DNA of 64,000 nt from Arthrobacter sp. ES3-54 (GCF_029504395.1 NZ_JAQFIF010000009.1:94578-158577), one strand, 5' to 3'; shown: positions 17,698-27,026, counted from the first letter of the stretch. The notes: generated by a model from the letters alone, not told the origin. Translations and numbers: made by a program.

Positions 17698-19038
17698 ATG
17701 GACCGCCAGCAAGAGTTTGTCCTGCGGACGATCGAAGAGCGCGATGTGCGGTTTGTGCGCCTTTGGTTCACCGACGTCGTGGGATCGCTCAAGTCCGTGG
17801 CCCTGGCCCCGGCCGAGGTGGAAGGCGCCTTTGAGGAAGGACTCGGATTCGACGGGTCATCGATTGAGGGCCTGGCCCGCGTCTTTGAATCCGACATGCT
17901 CGCCCAGCCGGATCCGGCCACGTTCCAGATCCTGCCGTGGCGCGGCGAGACCGAGGCCACCTCGCGGATGTTCTGCGACATCCTGACGCCCGACGGCGAA
18001 CCTTCTGCAGCGGACCCGCGCAACGTCCTCAAGCGCACGCTGGCCAAGGCCGCGGACATGGGCTTCACCTGCTACACCCACCCCGAGATCGAGTTCTACC
18101 TGCTCAAGTCCCAGCAGCCGGGCCCCGACGGATCGCCCATCCCTGTGGACGAGGGCGGCTACTTTGACCACGTCCCGGGCGGTGTGGCCCAGGACTTCCG
18201 CCGGACCGCCGTGACCATGCTCGAATCTGTCGGCATCTCCGTGGAATTCAGCCACCACGAGGCCGGGCCGGGCCAGAACGAGATCGACCTGCGCTACGCG
18301 GACGCCCTGCAGACCGCGGACAACATCATGACGTTCCGGACGGTCATCAAGGAAGTCGCGCTGCAGCAGGGCACGTATGCCACCTTCATGCCCAAGCCCT
18401 TCACCGCCCACCCGGGCTCCGGCATGCACACGCACTTCTCACTCTTTGAAGGAGACACCAACGCCTTCTACGAGGCCGGCGCAGAGTTCCAGCTTTCCGA
18501 GACGGCGCGGCAGTTTATTGCCGGCATCCTCAAGCACGCACCCGAATTCACGGCGGTGACCAACCAGTTCGTGAACTCCTACAAGCGGCTCTGGGGCGGG
18601 GGAGAGGCGCCGAGCTACCTGAGCTGGGGGCACAACAACCGCTCCGCGCTGGTCCGCGTCCCGCTGTACAAGCCCGGCAAGGGCCAGTCAGCGCGGATCG
18701 AATACCGCGGCATCGACTCCGCTGCCAACCCCTACCTGGCCTACGCCGTGCTCCTTGGCGCCGGCCTTAAGGGCATCGAGGAGGGCTACCAGCTCCCCGC
18801 AGCGGCAGAGGACGACATCTGGTCGCTGAGCTCGGCGGAACGCCGCGCCATGGGCCACGACCCGCTGCCGGCGAGCCTGCACGACGCCATCCGGACCATG
18901 GAGGATTCCGAGCTCATGCCGCAGATCCTCGGCGAGCAGGTGTTCGAGCACTTCCTGCGCAACAAGCGTGCAGAATGGCAGGACTACCGCCTCCAGGTGA
19001 CGCCCTACGAGCTGCAACGCAACCTCGGCATTCTGTAG
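17698..19038 (+). CDS. glnA2: Glutamine synthetase GlnA2-type (not adenylylatable)
   Basis: 446 residues from the ATG at 17698 (AAGAGG upstream), the same length as I recall for mycobacterial GlnA2. Type I glutamine synthetase signatures are present: FTDVVGSLKSV, GFDGSSIEG, HPEIEFYLL, FMPKPFTAHPGSGMHTHFSLF and NSYKRL. The position of the regulatory tyrosine holds W375 (EDDIWSLSS), so GlnE cannot adenylylate this isoform. GlnA2 and similar paralogues have low synthetase activity and non-essential roles in other actinobacteria. It sits nine bases before glnE, so the two are co-transcribed. Confidence 0.93.
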   Translation: MDRQQEFVLRTIEERDVRFVRLWFTDVVGSLKSVALAPAEVEGAFEEGLGFDGSSIEGLARVFESDMLAQPDPATFQILPWRGETEATSRMFCDILTPDGEPSAADPRNVLKRTLAKAADMGFTCYTHPEIEFYLLKSQQPGPDGSPIPVDEGGYFDHVPGGVAQDFRRTAVTMLESVGISVEFSHHEAGPGQNEIDLRYADALQTADNIMTFRTVIKEVALQQGTYATFMPKPFTAHPGSGMHTHFSLFEGDTNAFYEAGAEFQLSETARQFIAGILKHAPEFTAVTNQFVNSYKRLWGGGEAPSYLSWGHNNRSALVRVPLYKPGKGQSARIEYRGIDSAANPYLAYAVLLGAGLKGIEEGYQLPAAAEDDIWSLSSAERRAMGHDPLPASLHDAIRTMEDSELMPQILGEQVFEHFLRNKRAEWQDYRLQVTPYELQRNLGIL

Positions 19039-19047
19039 GCTGCCCCA

Positions 19048-22000
19048 ATGAGCCTGGCACGACGCCTCATTGCCGCCGGCTTCAGCGACCTCGACAAGGG
19101 CGAGCGGTTTCTGGCGGCCCGGGAACTGGAGGGGCTCGACCAGGATGCCCTGTTCGCGGGGCTGCAGCTGGCGGCGAACCCGGACACGGCCCTGCAGTCC
19201 CTGGTCCGGCTGATCGAGAAACACCCGGAGCTGCGCAAGCTTGCCGTCGCGGACCCGGAAAGCAGCGAACCCCTGTACCGGGTCCTTGGGGCCTCCGAGG
19301 CGCTCGGTGAGTTCCTCATCCGCCACCCCGAGCACCTCGACGCCTTCGAGGTGCGGATCAGCCCCGAACCGCTGGCCGCGGACGCCGTGACCCTGCGGGC
19401 CCGGTTACTGCAGTCGGTGCGGGCCGACCCCAAGTCTGCCCGGCCGGTGGCGGCCCTTAGTGGTCAGGAAGCCTACGCCGCCCTGCGGACCGCCTACCGG
19501 CGCGGGCTCGTGGAACTCGCCATCAAGGACCTGTGCGCAGCCGATCCGCTGGACTTCATGCCGGCTGCAGGTGCGGAACTGGCCGATCTCGCCGGCGCCG
19601 CCCTCGAGGCGGCCCTCGCCGTGTCCCGGGCCGAGGCGGCGGAGAAGTTCGACGCCGCGGAGGTGGCCGACGTCGGCCTCGCCGTGATCGGCATGGGCAA
19701 GTGCGGTGCCCGCGAACTTAACTACATCTCCGACGTCGACGTCATCTACGTGATCGATTCCGGTGCGCTGGAGGACACCCTCGCCACCACCATCGGCACG
19801 GTCCTGGCTTCCGGAATCTCGCGGGCGATCATGTCCACTAGCCGCGAACCCGGGCTGTGGGAAGTGGATGCGAACCTCCGGCCCGAGGGAAAGTCCGGGC
19901 CGCTGGTCCGGACCCTCGCCTCGCACGAAAGCTATTACGCGCGCTGGGCCGAGAGCTGGGAATTCCAGGCCCTCCTGAAGGCCCGGACCATTGCTGGCGA
20001 CCCCGAGCTGGGCGCCCGTTACGAAGCGGCCGTGACGCCCTTGATCTGGTCCTCGGCCGGCCGGGAAGGCTTCGTCGAATCCGTCCGCGCCATGCGCCGC
20101 CGCGTCACTGAGCACATTCCAGCCGAGGAGGAACAGCGGCAGATCAAGCTGGGCCGCGGAGGACTGCGCGACGTCGAATTCACCGTCCAGCTGCTCCAAC
20201 TCGTGCACGGCAAGTCCGATGAATCGCTGCGCTGCCGGGACACCACCTCGGCCATCGCCGCGCTCTCCGCCGGCGGGTACATCGGCCGCTCAGACGCCGC
20301 GGAGTTCGACCGCGACTACCGCTACCTGCGCCTGCTCGAACACCGGATCCAGCTGTTCCAGCTGCGCCGGACCCACCTCATGCCCGCCAACGAAGCGTCG
20401 TTGCGCTCCCTCGCCAAGGCCGTCCTGGGGCCGTTCTCGGCCGAGCGGCCCAAGCCTGACGCCCTGGTGGCCGCCTGGCGACAGACCAAGCGCTCCGTGC
20501 GGGAACTCCACGAACGCATTTTCTACCGCCCGCTGCTCAATAGCGTCGCCACCCTCAGCAGCGAAGAGGCGCGCCTGACCCCGGAAGCCGCCCAAGGCCG
20601 CCTCGCGGCCCTCGGCTACCTCGATCCCCGCGGCGCCATGCGGCACATCGAGGCCCTCACCGCCGGCGTGAGCCGGCGCGCCGCGCTCCAGCGCCAGCTC
20701 CTGCCCATCCTGCTGGACTGGCTCGCGGACGGCGTGGACCCCGACGCCGGGCTGCTCGCCTTCCGGCGCGTCAGCGAGGCGCTTGGCACGACGCACTGGT
20801 ACCTGGGCATGCTCCGGGATTCGACGGCCGCGGCCGAGCGGCTCTGCCACGTGCTCGCCAACTCCCGGCTGATCGCGGACCTGCTGGAGGTTTCGCCCGA
20901 GTCCGTGGCCTGGCTGGGCACGGACAAGGAACTGGTGCCGCTCAGCTTCAAGTCCCAATGGCTTGAGATCACCTCGAAGATGTCCCGGCACGCGGATCCG
21001 GAGAGCGCCATGCGGCTGATCCGGCTGATCCGGCGCAGGGAAATCCTGCGGGTGGCCATTGCGGACAGTGAGGGGCTGCTGGACCAGGACCAGGTGGGGG
21101 CAGCCCTCGCCGATACGGACCGCGCGGCCGTCCTGGGGGCGCTGCGCGTGGCGGAGACGATCGTCACCGCCGAGGAGCCGCTGAAGACGCACGTGCTGGT
21201 GGTCGCGATGGGCCGCCAGGGCGGCCGGGAGATCGGCTACGGCTCGGACGCCGACGTCATGTACGTCCACCGCGGACTCCCCGGCGTGCCGGAAGAGGAG
21301 GCGCAGGCGCAGGCGCTGCAGATTGTAGGCAAGCTCTCCAGCTTGCTGACCCAGCCGCTCAAGCCGGCGATCCTCGCCGAACGGGTGCTGGCGGTGGACG
21401 CGGACCTGCGCCCCGAGGGCAAGAGCGGGCCCATGGTGCGGACCCTGGAGTCCTATGCCGAGTACTACCGCCGGTGGTCTCTCGTCTGGGAGGCCCAGGC
21501 GCTGCTGCGGGCGCGCCCGATGGCCGGCGACGATGACCTGGCAGAGGATTTTGTGGCGCTGATCGATACCGTCCGATACCCGGAGTCGCTGTCTGACCAG
21601 GACGTGCGGGAAGTCCGGCGGGTCAAGGCCAGGGTCGAGGCGGAGCGCCTGCCGCGCGGGGCCGATCCCGCCCGGCACCTGAAGCTTGGCCGGGGCGGGC
21701 TGAGCGACGTCGAATGGCTGGCCCAGCTGCTCCAGCTTCAGCACGCCGGCACGCACCCGGAGCTGCGGACCACGTCCACCGTGGAGGCCCTCGAGGCGGC
21801 CGCTGCTCTGGACCTCATAGACGCGGCGGACACCGTGGTCCTCCTTCGGGCCTGGCGGCTGGCGAGCCGGATCCGGTCGGCCAACGTCATCTGGACCGGC
21901 CGGTCCTCGGATCTGCTGCCCTCCTCCCGCCGCGACCTTGAGGCGGTGGCCCGCTGGTGCGGGTACGGGCAGGGCAACGCCGCGGCGCTGGAAGAAGACT

Positions 22001-22059
22001 ACCTCCGGCTGAGCCGGCGGGCCCGGGCAGTTTTCGAGCGGGTCTTCTACGGCCAGTAA
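19048..22059 (+). CDS. glnE: Bifunctional glutamine synthetase adenylyltransferase/adenylyl-removing enzyme
   Basis: 1003 residues with two nucleotidyltransferase domains. Each has the GxGxxGxxE/D...D-x-D arrangement: GMGKCGARELNYISDVDVIYV (about 215-235) in the first half and AMGRQGGREIGYGSDADVMYVH (about 720-740) in the second. Each domain is followed by a helical GlnD-like region (KLGRGGLRDVEF, KLGRGGLSDVEW). The enzyme adds AMP to and removes AMP from GlnA1 in response to nitrogen supply. Its substrate GlnA1 lies 3.3 kb downstream on the opposite strand. The start is ATG at 19048. Confidence 0.96.
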   Translation: MSLARRLIAAGFSDLDKGERFLAARELEGLDQDALFAGLQLAANPDTALQSLVRLIEKHPELRKLAVADPESSEPLYRVLGASEALGEFLIRHPEHLDAFEVRISPEPLAADAVTLRARLLQSVRADPKSARPVAALSGQEAYAALRTAYRRGLVELAIKDLCAADPLDFMPAAGAELADLAGAALEAALAVSRAEAAEKFDAAEVADVGLAVIGMGKCGARELNYISDVDVIYVIDSGALEDTLATTIGTVLASGISRAIMSTSREPGLWEVDANLRPEGKSGPLVRTLASHESYYARWAESWEFQALLKARTIAGDPELGARYEAAVTPLIWSSAGREGFVESVRAMRRRVTEHIPAEEEQRQIKLGRGGLRDVEFTVQLLQLVHGKSDESLRCRDTTSAIAALSAGGYIGRSDAAEFDRDYRYLRLLEHRIQLFQLRRTHLMPANEASLRSLAKAVLGPFSAERPKPDALVAAWRQTKRSVRELHERIFYRPLLNSVATLSSEEARLTPEAAQGRLAALGYLDPRGAMRHIEALTAGVSRRAALQRQLLPILLDWLADGVDPDAGLLAFRRVSEALGTTHWYLGMLRDSTAAAERLCHVLANSRLIADLLEVSPESVAWLGTDKELVPLSFKSQWLEITSKMSRHADPESAMRLIRLIRRREILRVAIADSEGLLDQDQVGAALADTDRAAVLGALRVAETIVTAEEPLKTHVLVVAMGRQGGREIGYGSDADVMYVHRGLPGVPEEEAQAQALQIVGKLSSLLTQPLKPAILAERVLAVDADLRPEGKSGPMVRTLESYAEYYRRWSLVWEAQALLRARPMAGDDDLAEDFVALIDTVRYPESLSDQDVREVRRVKARVEAERLPRGADPARHLKLGRGGLSDVEWLAQLLQLQHAGTHPELRTTSTVEALEAAAALDLIDAADTVVLLRAWRLASRIRSANVIWTGRSSDLLPSSRRDLEAVARWCGYGQGNAAALEEDYLRLSRRARAVFERVFYGQ

Positions 22060-22119
22060 TGCCTGCCGGCTGGCACGCGGCTGCTGAAAAGCCCTACTGA
22101 CACCATTGCCGCGCGGTGC

Positions 22120-22125
22120 TACCTT
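22120..22125 (+). promoter_or_regulatory. -10 hexamer TACCTT before VOC gene 22132
   Basis: TACCTT plus six bases leads directly into the ATG at 22132. Confidence 0.5.
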
Positions 22126-22131
22126 GGGCGG

Positions 22132-22548
22132 ATGGCCAGGCAACTGTTTGTGAACCTTCCCGTCCGGAATCTCGATAAGACCGTTGAGTTCTTCACGGCG
22201 CTGGGATTCTCCTTCAACCCCGACTTCACCGACGAGAACGCCACCTGCATGATCGTCAATGACGGCGCGTATGTGATGCTGCTCGTCGAGTCCTACTTCA
22301 AGACCTTCACCTCCAAGTCGATCGCCGCGACGGCGGACAGCGCCGAGGCCATCATGTCCTTCTCGCTGGAGAGCCGCGACGCTGTGGACGAGGTCATCCG
22401 CACCGCCCTGACCTCCGGGGGCACTGCATCGGAAGAGGCCCAGGACTACGGCTTCATGTACACGCACAGCTTCCAGGACCCGGACGGCCACCTCTGGGAA
22501 GTTTTCTGGATGGATCCGGCCGGTCCGCCCAAGGACGCTGCCCTGTAG
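22132..22548 (+). CDS. VOC family protein (glyoxalase/dioxygenase superfamily)
   Basis: 138 residues. It begins RQLFVNLPVRNLDKTVEFFTALGFSFNP and ends with FQDPDGHLWEVFWMDP, the pattern of the single-copy VOC proteins often annotated as lactoylglutathione lyase-like. The E in HLWEVFW is a usual metal ligand. Function and substrate are unknown; the class includes antibiotic-binding proteins as well as enzymes. A small gap separates it from the GNAT gene, which has its own promoter. Confidence 0.85.
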   Translation: MARQLFVNLPVRNLDKTVEFFTALGFSFNPDFTDENATCMIVNDGAYVMLLVESYFKTFTSKSIAATADSAEAIMSFSLESRDAVDEVIRTALTSGGTASEEAQDYGFMYTHSFQDPDGHLWEVFWMDPAGPPKDAAL

Positions 22549-22584
22549 CTGCTTCACCCTCGGCGGCCTGCGCCGCGGCGCAGG

Positions 22585-22590
22585 TACGCT
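22585..22590 (+). promoter_or_regulatory. -10 hexamer TACGCT before GNAT gene 22597
   Basis: TACGCT is followed by six bases and ATG at 22597; this is the same hexamer as used by panB. Confidence 0.5.
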
Positions 22591-22596
22591 GGCTAC

Positions 22597-23112
22597 ATGG
22601 CTGGACACGTGTGGCTGCTGCCCTTGAAGAACCTCGACGACGACGCCCGGGCCATCAAGCTGGGGGAGATCGCGCTGCTGGAGCTTGGTGAGGGGCAGCA
22701 GAGGTTTGTTGGCGAGCCGCTGCGAATGATGCTGATCGCGCTCGAGGAAGAGTCCCGACACCCGTTCGCCGTGGATGAGAACGGCACCGCCGTCGGCGTG
22801 CTGACGCTCCAGGCCGGTGCCGCGACCCTGGCTGGCTGGCCCGACGACGACTCCGCCTGGCTGCTGCGGGGCTTCCTGATCGACCGGCGGCAGCAGGGCC
22901 AGGGCCTCGGCACCCTCGCCGCGGAGGCCGCAGTGCGGGAGGCCGCCAAACTGACGGCGGGCCACGGCAGCGGGCAGGCCGGCGTCGTTCTCTCCGTCAA
23001 CGAACTGAATCCCGGCGGGCTGGCCGCCTACCGCAAGGCCGGTTTCGAGGACCGCGGCCGCTACGAAGGCGGCGACGCCGGCCCGCAGCGCATCATGTAC
23101 CGGGCATTCTGA
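22597..23112 (+). CDS. GNAT family N-acetyltransferase
   Basis: 171 residues. The acetyl-CoA loop reads LRGFLIDRRQQGQGLGTLAAEAA (Q-x-x-G-x-G at about 103-108) with a following LSVNELNPGGLAAYRKAGFEDRGRY, both typical of the GNAT fold. The length and the GFxDRGRYEGG ending resemble the spermidine acetyltransferase (BltD-like) group, but the acceptor is not determinable. It is convergent with the surface protein gene. Confidence 0.85.
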   Translation: MAGHVWLLPLKNLDDDARAIKLGEIALLELGEGQQRFVGEPLRMMLIALEEESRHPFAVDENGTAVGVLTLQAGAATLAGWPDDDSAWLLRGFLIDRRQQGQGLGTLAAEAAVREAAKLTAGHGSGQAGVVLSVNELNPGGLAAYRKAGFEDRGRYEGGDAGPQRIMYRAF

Positions 23113-23150
23113 TCCAGGGAGTCCTGGGCCGCGCTGGTATCTCGCCAGCC

Positions 23151-24680
23151 CTAAGGGGCCTTGCGGGCGACAATCCGGCTCACCGAGGCACGCAGCGGCC
23201 GGATGACCCAGACCAGGCCCGCCACGATGAGAACACCGGCGATCCACAGGACGAGCGGCAGCGGGTTTGCGGTGCTAGTGCTGGCCGCCTGTGCCGTGGT
23301 GGCGGCGGGCCCCGGTGTGGATGAAGGAGCCGGGCTGGTGGTAGCAGCCGGTGCCGTGTCGGCGGGCGCGGCGTCCGCTGGGGCAGCTGCCTCGACCGGG
23401 CCGGCAGCGTCGGCGACCGGCGACTCGGCCCGCGAGGCAGCCTGCGGCTGGACGAATCCACCACCGGCCCGCGCAGGAACGACGTCGGGCGCCGAGGCAT
23501 TGCGGGTTGTTGGCTGGACTAGATCGGCCTGACGGATGAGAGCCTGGTCATCTAGGGCCGGTGCCGGTGCCGGTGCGGGCGCCTGCTCCACGGGGGCCGG
23601 TGCCGGAGCAGGGGCCTGCTCTACGGGCTCCGCGGGTGCCGGTGCAGGAGCGGGCTGACCGCTGTCTCCACCAGCGGTGCTGTCAACGATGTCGTTGTAT
23701 AGCGACGTTTGGGTATTCGGCGAGTGTCCGGGAGCCGTTGCGGTGACCTGCGCCCGGATCTGATGGCCCTGATCCGCGGCCACGACAGTGTAGGTCGCCT
23801 GGGTTGCCCCGGTAATCTTTTGGCCGTCCCGCTCCCACTGATAGAGGAGGGTAATCGGCTCACCGTCGGCATACCAGCCGCCGCTGCCTTCCACATTGAG
23901 GGTGTCGCCGACCTCGGAGCCGCCTGCCAACCACATTTCATCCGTGGGGTGGATGTACCCGGGGGTGACGATCGGGGCTATGTTCGACTTGGACACGCTC
24001 CCTAGACCCGGCCAACTGCCGGTCACCTTGAGGGTAACCACTTTGCCCAGGTCGGCAGTCCTGATCTTGTAGTTGTCTGTGGTGGCTCCCTCGATGTCCA
24101 CGCCATCGGCTTGCCACTGTAACGCCAAAGCGTCGGTCGACCACATGCCCAAATCGTCGACGTCCAACTCGAATCCGACCCTCGTCCAACCCGACACAGA
24201 TGGAGCTTCGCCGGTAATGATGATGGCTGGCCGGGCCGTATACGCTGCGGTGTTGGTTGCACTGACCTTGGGCGACGGTTGGGTGGTCGTGACGCCGTCC
24301 ATCAGCCCGTCGGCGGAGCCTGTCACGCGCAGGGCCAGGGACCGGCCGTCATCTTCCTCTGTTATGTCGTAGGTTTCGCCCTGGGCACCGGGAATGACGG
24401 CACCGTCGCGAAGCCACTGGTACTTCAGCGTTTGGGCCCGTACCCATTCGCCGGGATACGACGTGAGGGTCTGTCCCACCGTGAGGATGCCGGTAAAGGT
24501 AGGGCGCTCCAGCGCCCGGACCGTGGTGCGGTCCGTGGCATTTTCGCCGAAGTCCCGGCACGTCTGCCCGCTGGCAGAATCCCAGCAAACATAAGCGGCC
24601 TGGGCCGGAGCTGCGAAGCCGATGGCCGACAAAATTATGGCAGCACCGGCGGCCGAAGCCGCGCGCGTAAGAGTTCCCAT
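23151..24680 (-). CDS. Exported repeat protein with a Pro/Ala stalk and C-terminal membrane anchor
   Basis: About 509 residues from the ATG at 24678-24680; an ATG six bases earlier is too close to the GGGGG ribosome-binding site. A signal peptide ends near AAPAQAA. Three Ig-like repeats follow (roughly 45-125, 130-215, 222-310), each with a YQW/LQW-x-x-DG-x-x-I-x-GA core and a VTGS/VTAT strand; this repeat type is common in actinobacterial surface proteins. Next comes a stalk rich in PAPAP (about 320-470), then one membrane helix (PLVLWIAGVLIVAGLVWVI) and a basic tail. No LPxTG motif precedes the helix, so anchoring is probably by membrane insertion. The ligand is unknown. Confidence 0.72.
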   Translation of the reverse strand: MGTLTRAASAAGAAIILSAIGFAAPAQAAYVCWDSASGQTCRDFGENATDRTTVRALERPTFTGILTVGQTLTSYPGEWVRAQTLKYQWLRDGAVIPGAQGETYDITEEDDGRSLALRVTGSADGLMDGVTTTQPSPKVSATNTAAYTARPAIIITGEAPSVSGWTRVGFELDVDDLGMWSTDALALQWQADGVDIEGATTDNYKIRTADLGKVVTLKVTGSWPGLGSVSKSNIAPIVTPGYIHPTDEMWLAGGSEVGDTLNVEGSGGWYADGEPITLLYQWERDGQKITGATQATYTVVAADQGHQIRAQVTATAPGHSPNTQTSLYNDIVDSTAGGDSGQPAPAPAPAEPVEQAPAPAPAPVEQAPAPAPAPALDDQALIRQADLVQPTTRNASAPDVVPARAGGGFVQPQAASRAESPVADAAGPVEAAAPADAAPADTAPAATTSPAPSSTPGPAATTAQAASTSTANPLPLVLWIAGVLIVAGLVWVIRPLRASVSRIVARKAP

Positions 24681-24934
24681 CAACATTTCCCCCAAAGAAT
24701 GCCCTCGCCGTGTGCGGGAAGGGACCAAGGCAAATGCTACAAGACAATCACATCGGCTACGGCCCAACTCGACCAATGCGGAGAACTCACTGCAGTACGG
24801 CGCAGTCGCAATGACCGCTCCGGAACTACAAATTGTCCGACCGAGCTGCCTTATGAGAAGTTCCTGTTCCTCATCGCTGAGCCGTGTATGGACCACCCTG
24901 ACTACCAGCCGGACTGGCGCCAGCAGGAACTGGG

Positions 24935-25135
24935 CTAGAAGCGCCGGTGGGACCCGCCAAAGGATCGGTGACGCATCCCTATTTCCTCGGATCGCTTGTC
25001 CTCGGCCCTGTCGCGGTAGTAAAGGAAGGTCAGGAAGGCCGCCATCAGAATGATCGCAGCCACGCCTATTCCTACGATCAACAGAACAACATCCCCGGAA
25101 ACCTCGGGCGTGTCCAAGGACGCCATTGGGTTCAT
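24935..25135 (-). CDS. Small single-helix membrane protein (about 66 aa)
   Basis: A frame ending at 24935 with likely start at the ATG 25133-25135 (MNPMASLDTPEVSGD); a second ATG at 25124-25126 is possible, and an open extension reaches 25234. Neither ATG has a good ribosome-binding site. One hydrophobic helix (VVLLIVGIGVAAIILMAAFLTFLYY) is followed by a basic tail ending GGSHRRF. It lies upstream of the surface-protein gene in the same orientation, with 254 bases between. No family recognised; a chance frame cannot be excluded. Confidence 0.4.
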   Translation of the reverse strand: MNPMASLDTPEVSGDVVLLIVGIGVAAIILMAAFLTFLYYRDRAEDKRSEEIGMRHRSFGGSHRRF

Positions 25136-25300
25136 AGTTTTATGCAACTCCGAACCCTGCCCAGGCACAAGCGGTTTCTGATTGGGGGCTTTGCTTACGT
25201 AGTAAGGACGAACTACGCGACATCTCTGAGGCACTGCGGAGATGGGTTACGGATCCGACTGATCGACCGCTCGATCCGCAAATAGGTACCGGGCAAACGA

Positions 25301-25338
25301 AAACGGCCCTCCTACCGGAATCGGTACGAGGGCCGTTT
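25301..25338. terminator. glnA1 terminator
   Basis: AAACGGCCCTC (25301-25311) and GAGGGCCGTTT (25328-25338) form a perfect stem, extended inward by TACCG/CGGTA. On the minus strand a T-rich stretch (TTTTCGTTT) overlaps the foot of the stem and follows it, as expected for a terminator of glnA1. Confidence 0.75.
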
Positions 25339-25398
25339 CTGTATCTGCGTTCTTGCGGACTGTCTGCGGGCTATGCCCGATTCAGCCGCGTGATCTAA

Positions 25399-26823
25399 CT
25401 AGACGCCGTAGTAGAGCTCGAACTCGTACGGGTTCGGGCGCAGTGAGAGCGGACGGATCTCGTTCTCGTACTTGTACTCGATCCAGGTGTCGATCAGGTC
25501 CTGGGTGAAGACACCGCCGGCCTGCAGGAACTCGTTGTCCTCGGCCAGTGCATCCAGGGCCTCCTCGAGGGTGCCCGGAGCCTTGGGGATGTCCTTGGCT
25601 TCTTCGGCGGGGAGCTCGTAGAGGTCCTTGTCGATCGGAGCCGGCGGTTCGATCCGGTTGCGGATGCCGTCGATGCCGGCCATCAGCTGGGCGGCGAACG
25701 CCAAGTACGGGTTGGAGGAGGGGTCCGGCGCGCGGAACTCGATGCGCTTGGCCTTCGGGTTGGAGCCCGTGATCGGGATACGGATACCGGCGGAGCGGTT
25801 GCCCTGCGAGTAGACCATGTTGACCGGAGCTTCGAAGCCCTTGACCAGGCGGCGGTAAGAGTTCACCGTCGGGTTGGTGAAGGCCAGGACGGCGGAGGAG
25901 TGCTTCAGCAGACCGCCGATGTACCAGCGGGCGGTGTCGGACAGGCCGGCGTAGCCCTTCTCGTCGTAGAACAGCGGCTCGCCACCGGTCCACAGCGACT
26001 GGTGGCAGTGCATGCCCGAGCCGTTGTCACCGAAGACCGGCTTCGGCATGAAGGTCACGGACTTGCCCCAGGCATCGGCGGTGTTCTTGATGACGTACTT
26101 GAACTTCTGCAGGTCATCAGCCGCGTGGGTCAGGGTGGTGAACTTGTAGTTGATCTCAGCCTGGCCGGCAGAGCCTACTTCGTGGTGGCTGCGCTCGACC
26201 TCAAGGCCGGCCTCGTCCAGGGCAACACACATGGCGTCGCGCAGGTCAGCCTGCTTGTCGGTGGGGGAGACCGGGAAGTAACCGCCCTTGATGGGGGTCT
26301 TGTAGCCGAGGTTTCCGCCCTCTTCCTCACGGCCCGTGTTCCAGTGCGCTTCCTCGGAATCGATCTTGTAGAAGCTGCCCTGGGGCGAGGACTGGTACTG
26401 GACGTTGTCGAAGACGAAGAACTCGGCCTCGGGGGCGAAGAACGCGGTGTCGGCGATGCCGGTGGAAGCCAAGTAGGCCTCTGCCTTCTCGGCCACGCCG
26501 CGGGGATCGCGGTGGTACGGGTCACCGGTACGCGGGTTCACGATCGAGAAGTTCAGCGCAAGGGTCTTCTCCATGCGGAACGTGTCGATGAACGCCGTCG
26601 TGACGTCCGGGATGAGCTGCATGTCAGACTCGGCGATGCCCTGGAAGCCGCGGATCGAAGATCCGTCGAACAGCTGGCCGTTGACGAAGAAGTCGGCGTC
26701 AACGCTCTTGGCGGGCACGTTGAAGTGCTGCTGAACGCCAGGGAGATCGGTGAAGCGGATATCGACGAATTTGATGTCTTCGTCCTTGATGAACTTGAGG
26801 ACTTCGTCCGCAGTCTTGAACAT
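25399..26823 (-). CDS. glnA: Glutamine synthetase type I, adenylylatable (GlnA1)
   Basis: 474 residues. It makes glutamine from glutamate, ammonia and ATP, and is the main ammonia-assimilating enzyme. Motifs: [38 protein letters not shown] (histidine of the latch region) and NSYRRLV. The adenylylation site is Y402 in DKDLYELP, the target of GlnE. AAGGAG lies seven bases before the ATG. The 5' region contains a hairpin (26886-26914) and shares a 300-bp divergent region with the RDD gene. The terminator is at 25301-25338. Confidence 0.97.
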   Translation of the reverse strand: MFKTADEVLKFIKDEDIKFVDIRFTDLPGVQQHFNVPAKSVDADFFVNGQLFDGSSIRGFQGIAESDMQLIPDVTTAFIDTFRMEKTLALNFSIVNPRTGDPYHRDPRGVAEKAEAYLASTGIADTAFFAPEAEFFVFDNVQYQSSPQGSFYKIDSEEAHWNTGREEEGGNLGYKTPIKGGYFPVSPTDKQADLRDAMCVALDEAGLEVERSHHEVGSAGQAEINYKFTTLTHAADDLQKFKYVIKNTADAWGKSVTFMPKPVFGDNGSGMHCHQSLWTGGEPLFYDEKGYAGLSDTARWYIGGLLKHSSAVLAFTNPTVNSYRRLVKGFEAPVNMVYSQGNRSAGIRIPITGSNPKAKRIEFRAPDPSSNPYLAFAAQLMAGIDGIRNRIEPPAPIDKDLYELPAEEAKDIPKAPGTLEEALDALAEDNEFLQAGGVFTQDLIDTWIEYKYENEIRPLSLRPNPYEFELYYGV

Positions 26824-26885
26824 CTATGCTCCTTACGCATATGAAAAATCTGGCCGTCAGGCACATTGGTCCAGCGCAGTCCAAC

Positions 26886-26914
26886 AAGCGGGGAAGCAAA
26901 AAAGTTCCCCCGCT
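26886..26914 (-). promoter_or_regulatory. Hairpin in the glnA1 leader
   Basis: On the minus strand AGCGGGGGAA and TTCCCCGCT pair across a CTTTTTTGC loop, 63-91 bases before the glnA1 start. The T-run is in the loop, so this is not a standard terminator. It could affect message stability or expression. Confidence 0.4.
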
Positions 26915-26960
26915 TCGCAGTCGCTAGCAACTGTTACCACCCTAAGGACATGGGATTTCC

Positions 26961-26970
26961 CCGCAGTGTC
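26961..26970 (-). promoter_or_regulatory. GACACTGCGG motif upstream of glnA1
   Basis: Third copy of the 10-mer also found before yggT (388) and wag31 (804), here on the minus strand 138 bases upstream of glnA1. Confidence 0.3.
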
Positions 26971-27026
26971 CGCATTGTTTCAGGGAGGTTACAGAATGCC
27001 CTGACACGTAAACGCTAGCCGCCGGT

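Noticed and set aside
20290..23247. A 985-codon open frame on the minus strand opposite glnE and its neighbours
   Set aside because: It is antisense to glnE, the VOC gene and the GNAT gene, has no recognisable family and a composition dominated by Gly, Arg and Pro, as expected from GC-rich codon third positions. The same applies to long antisense frames opposite rluA/dnaE (2339-3877, 4373-5971).
23560..23650. DNA repeat array or CRISPR-like pattern
   Set aside because: The periodicity reflects PAPAP codons in the surface-protein stalk; there are no spacers.
26824..26960. Glutamine riboswitch before glnA1
   Set aside because: The leader hairpin does not show the known glnA or downstream-peptide motif elements.
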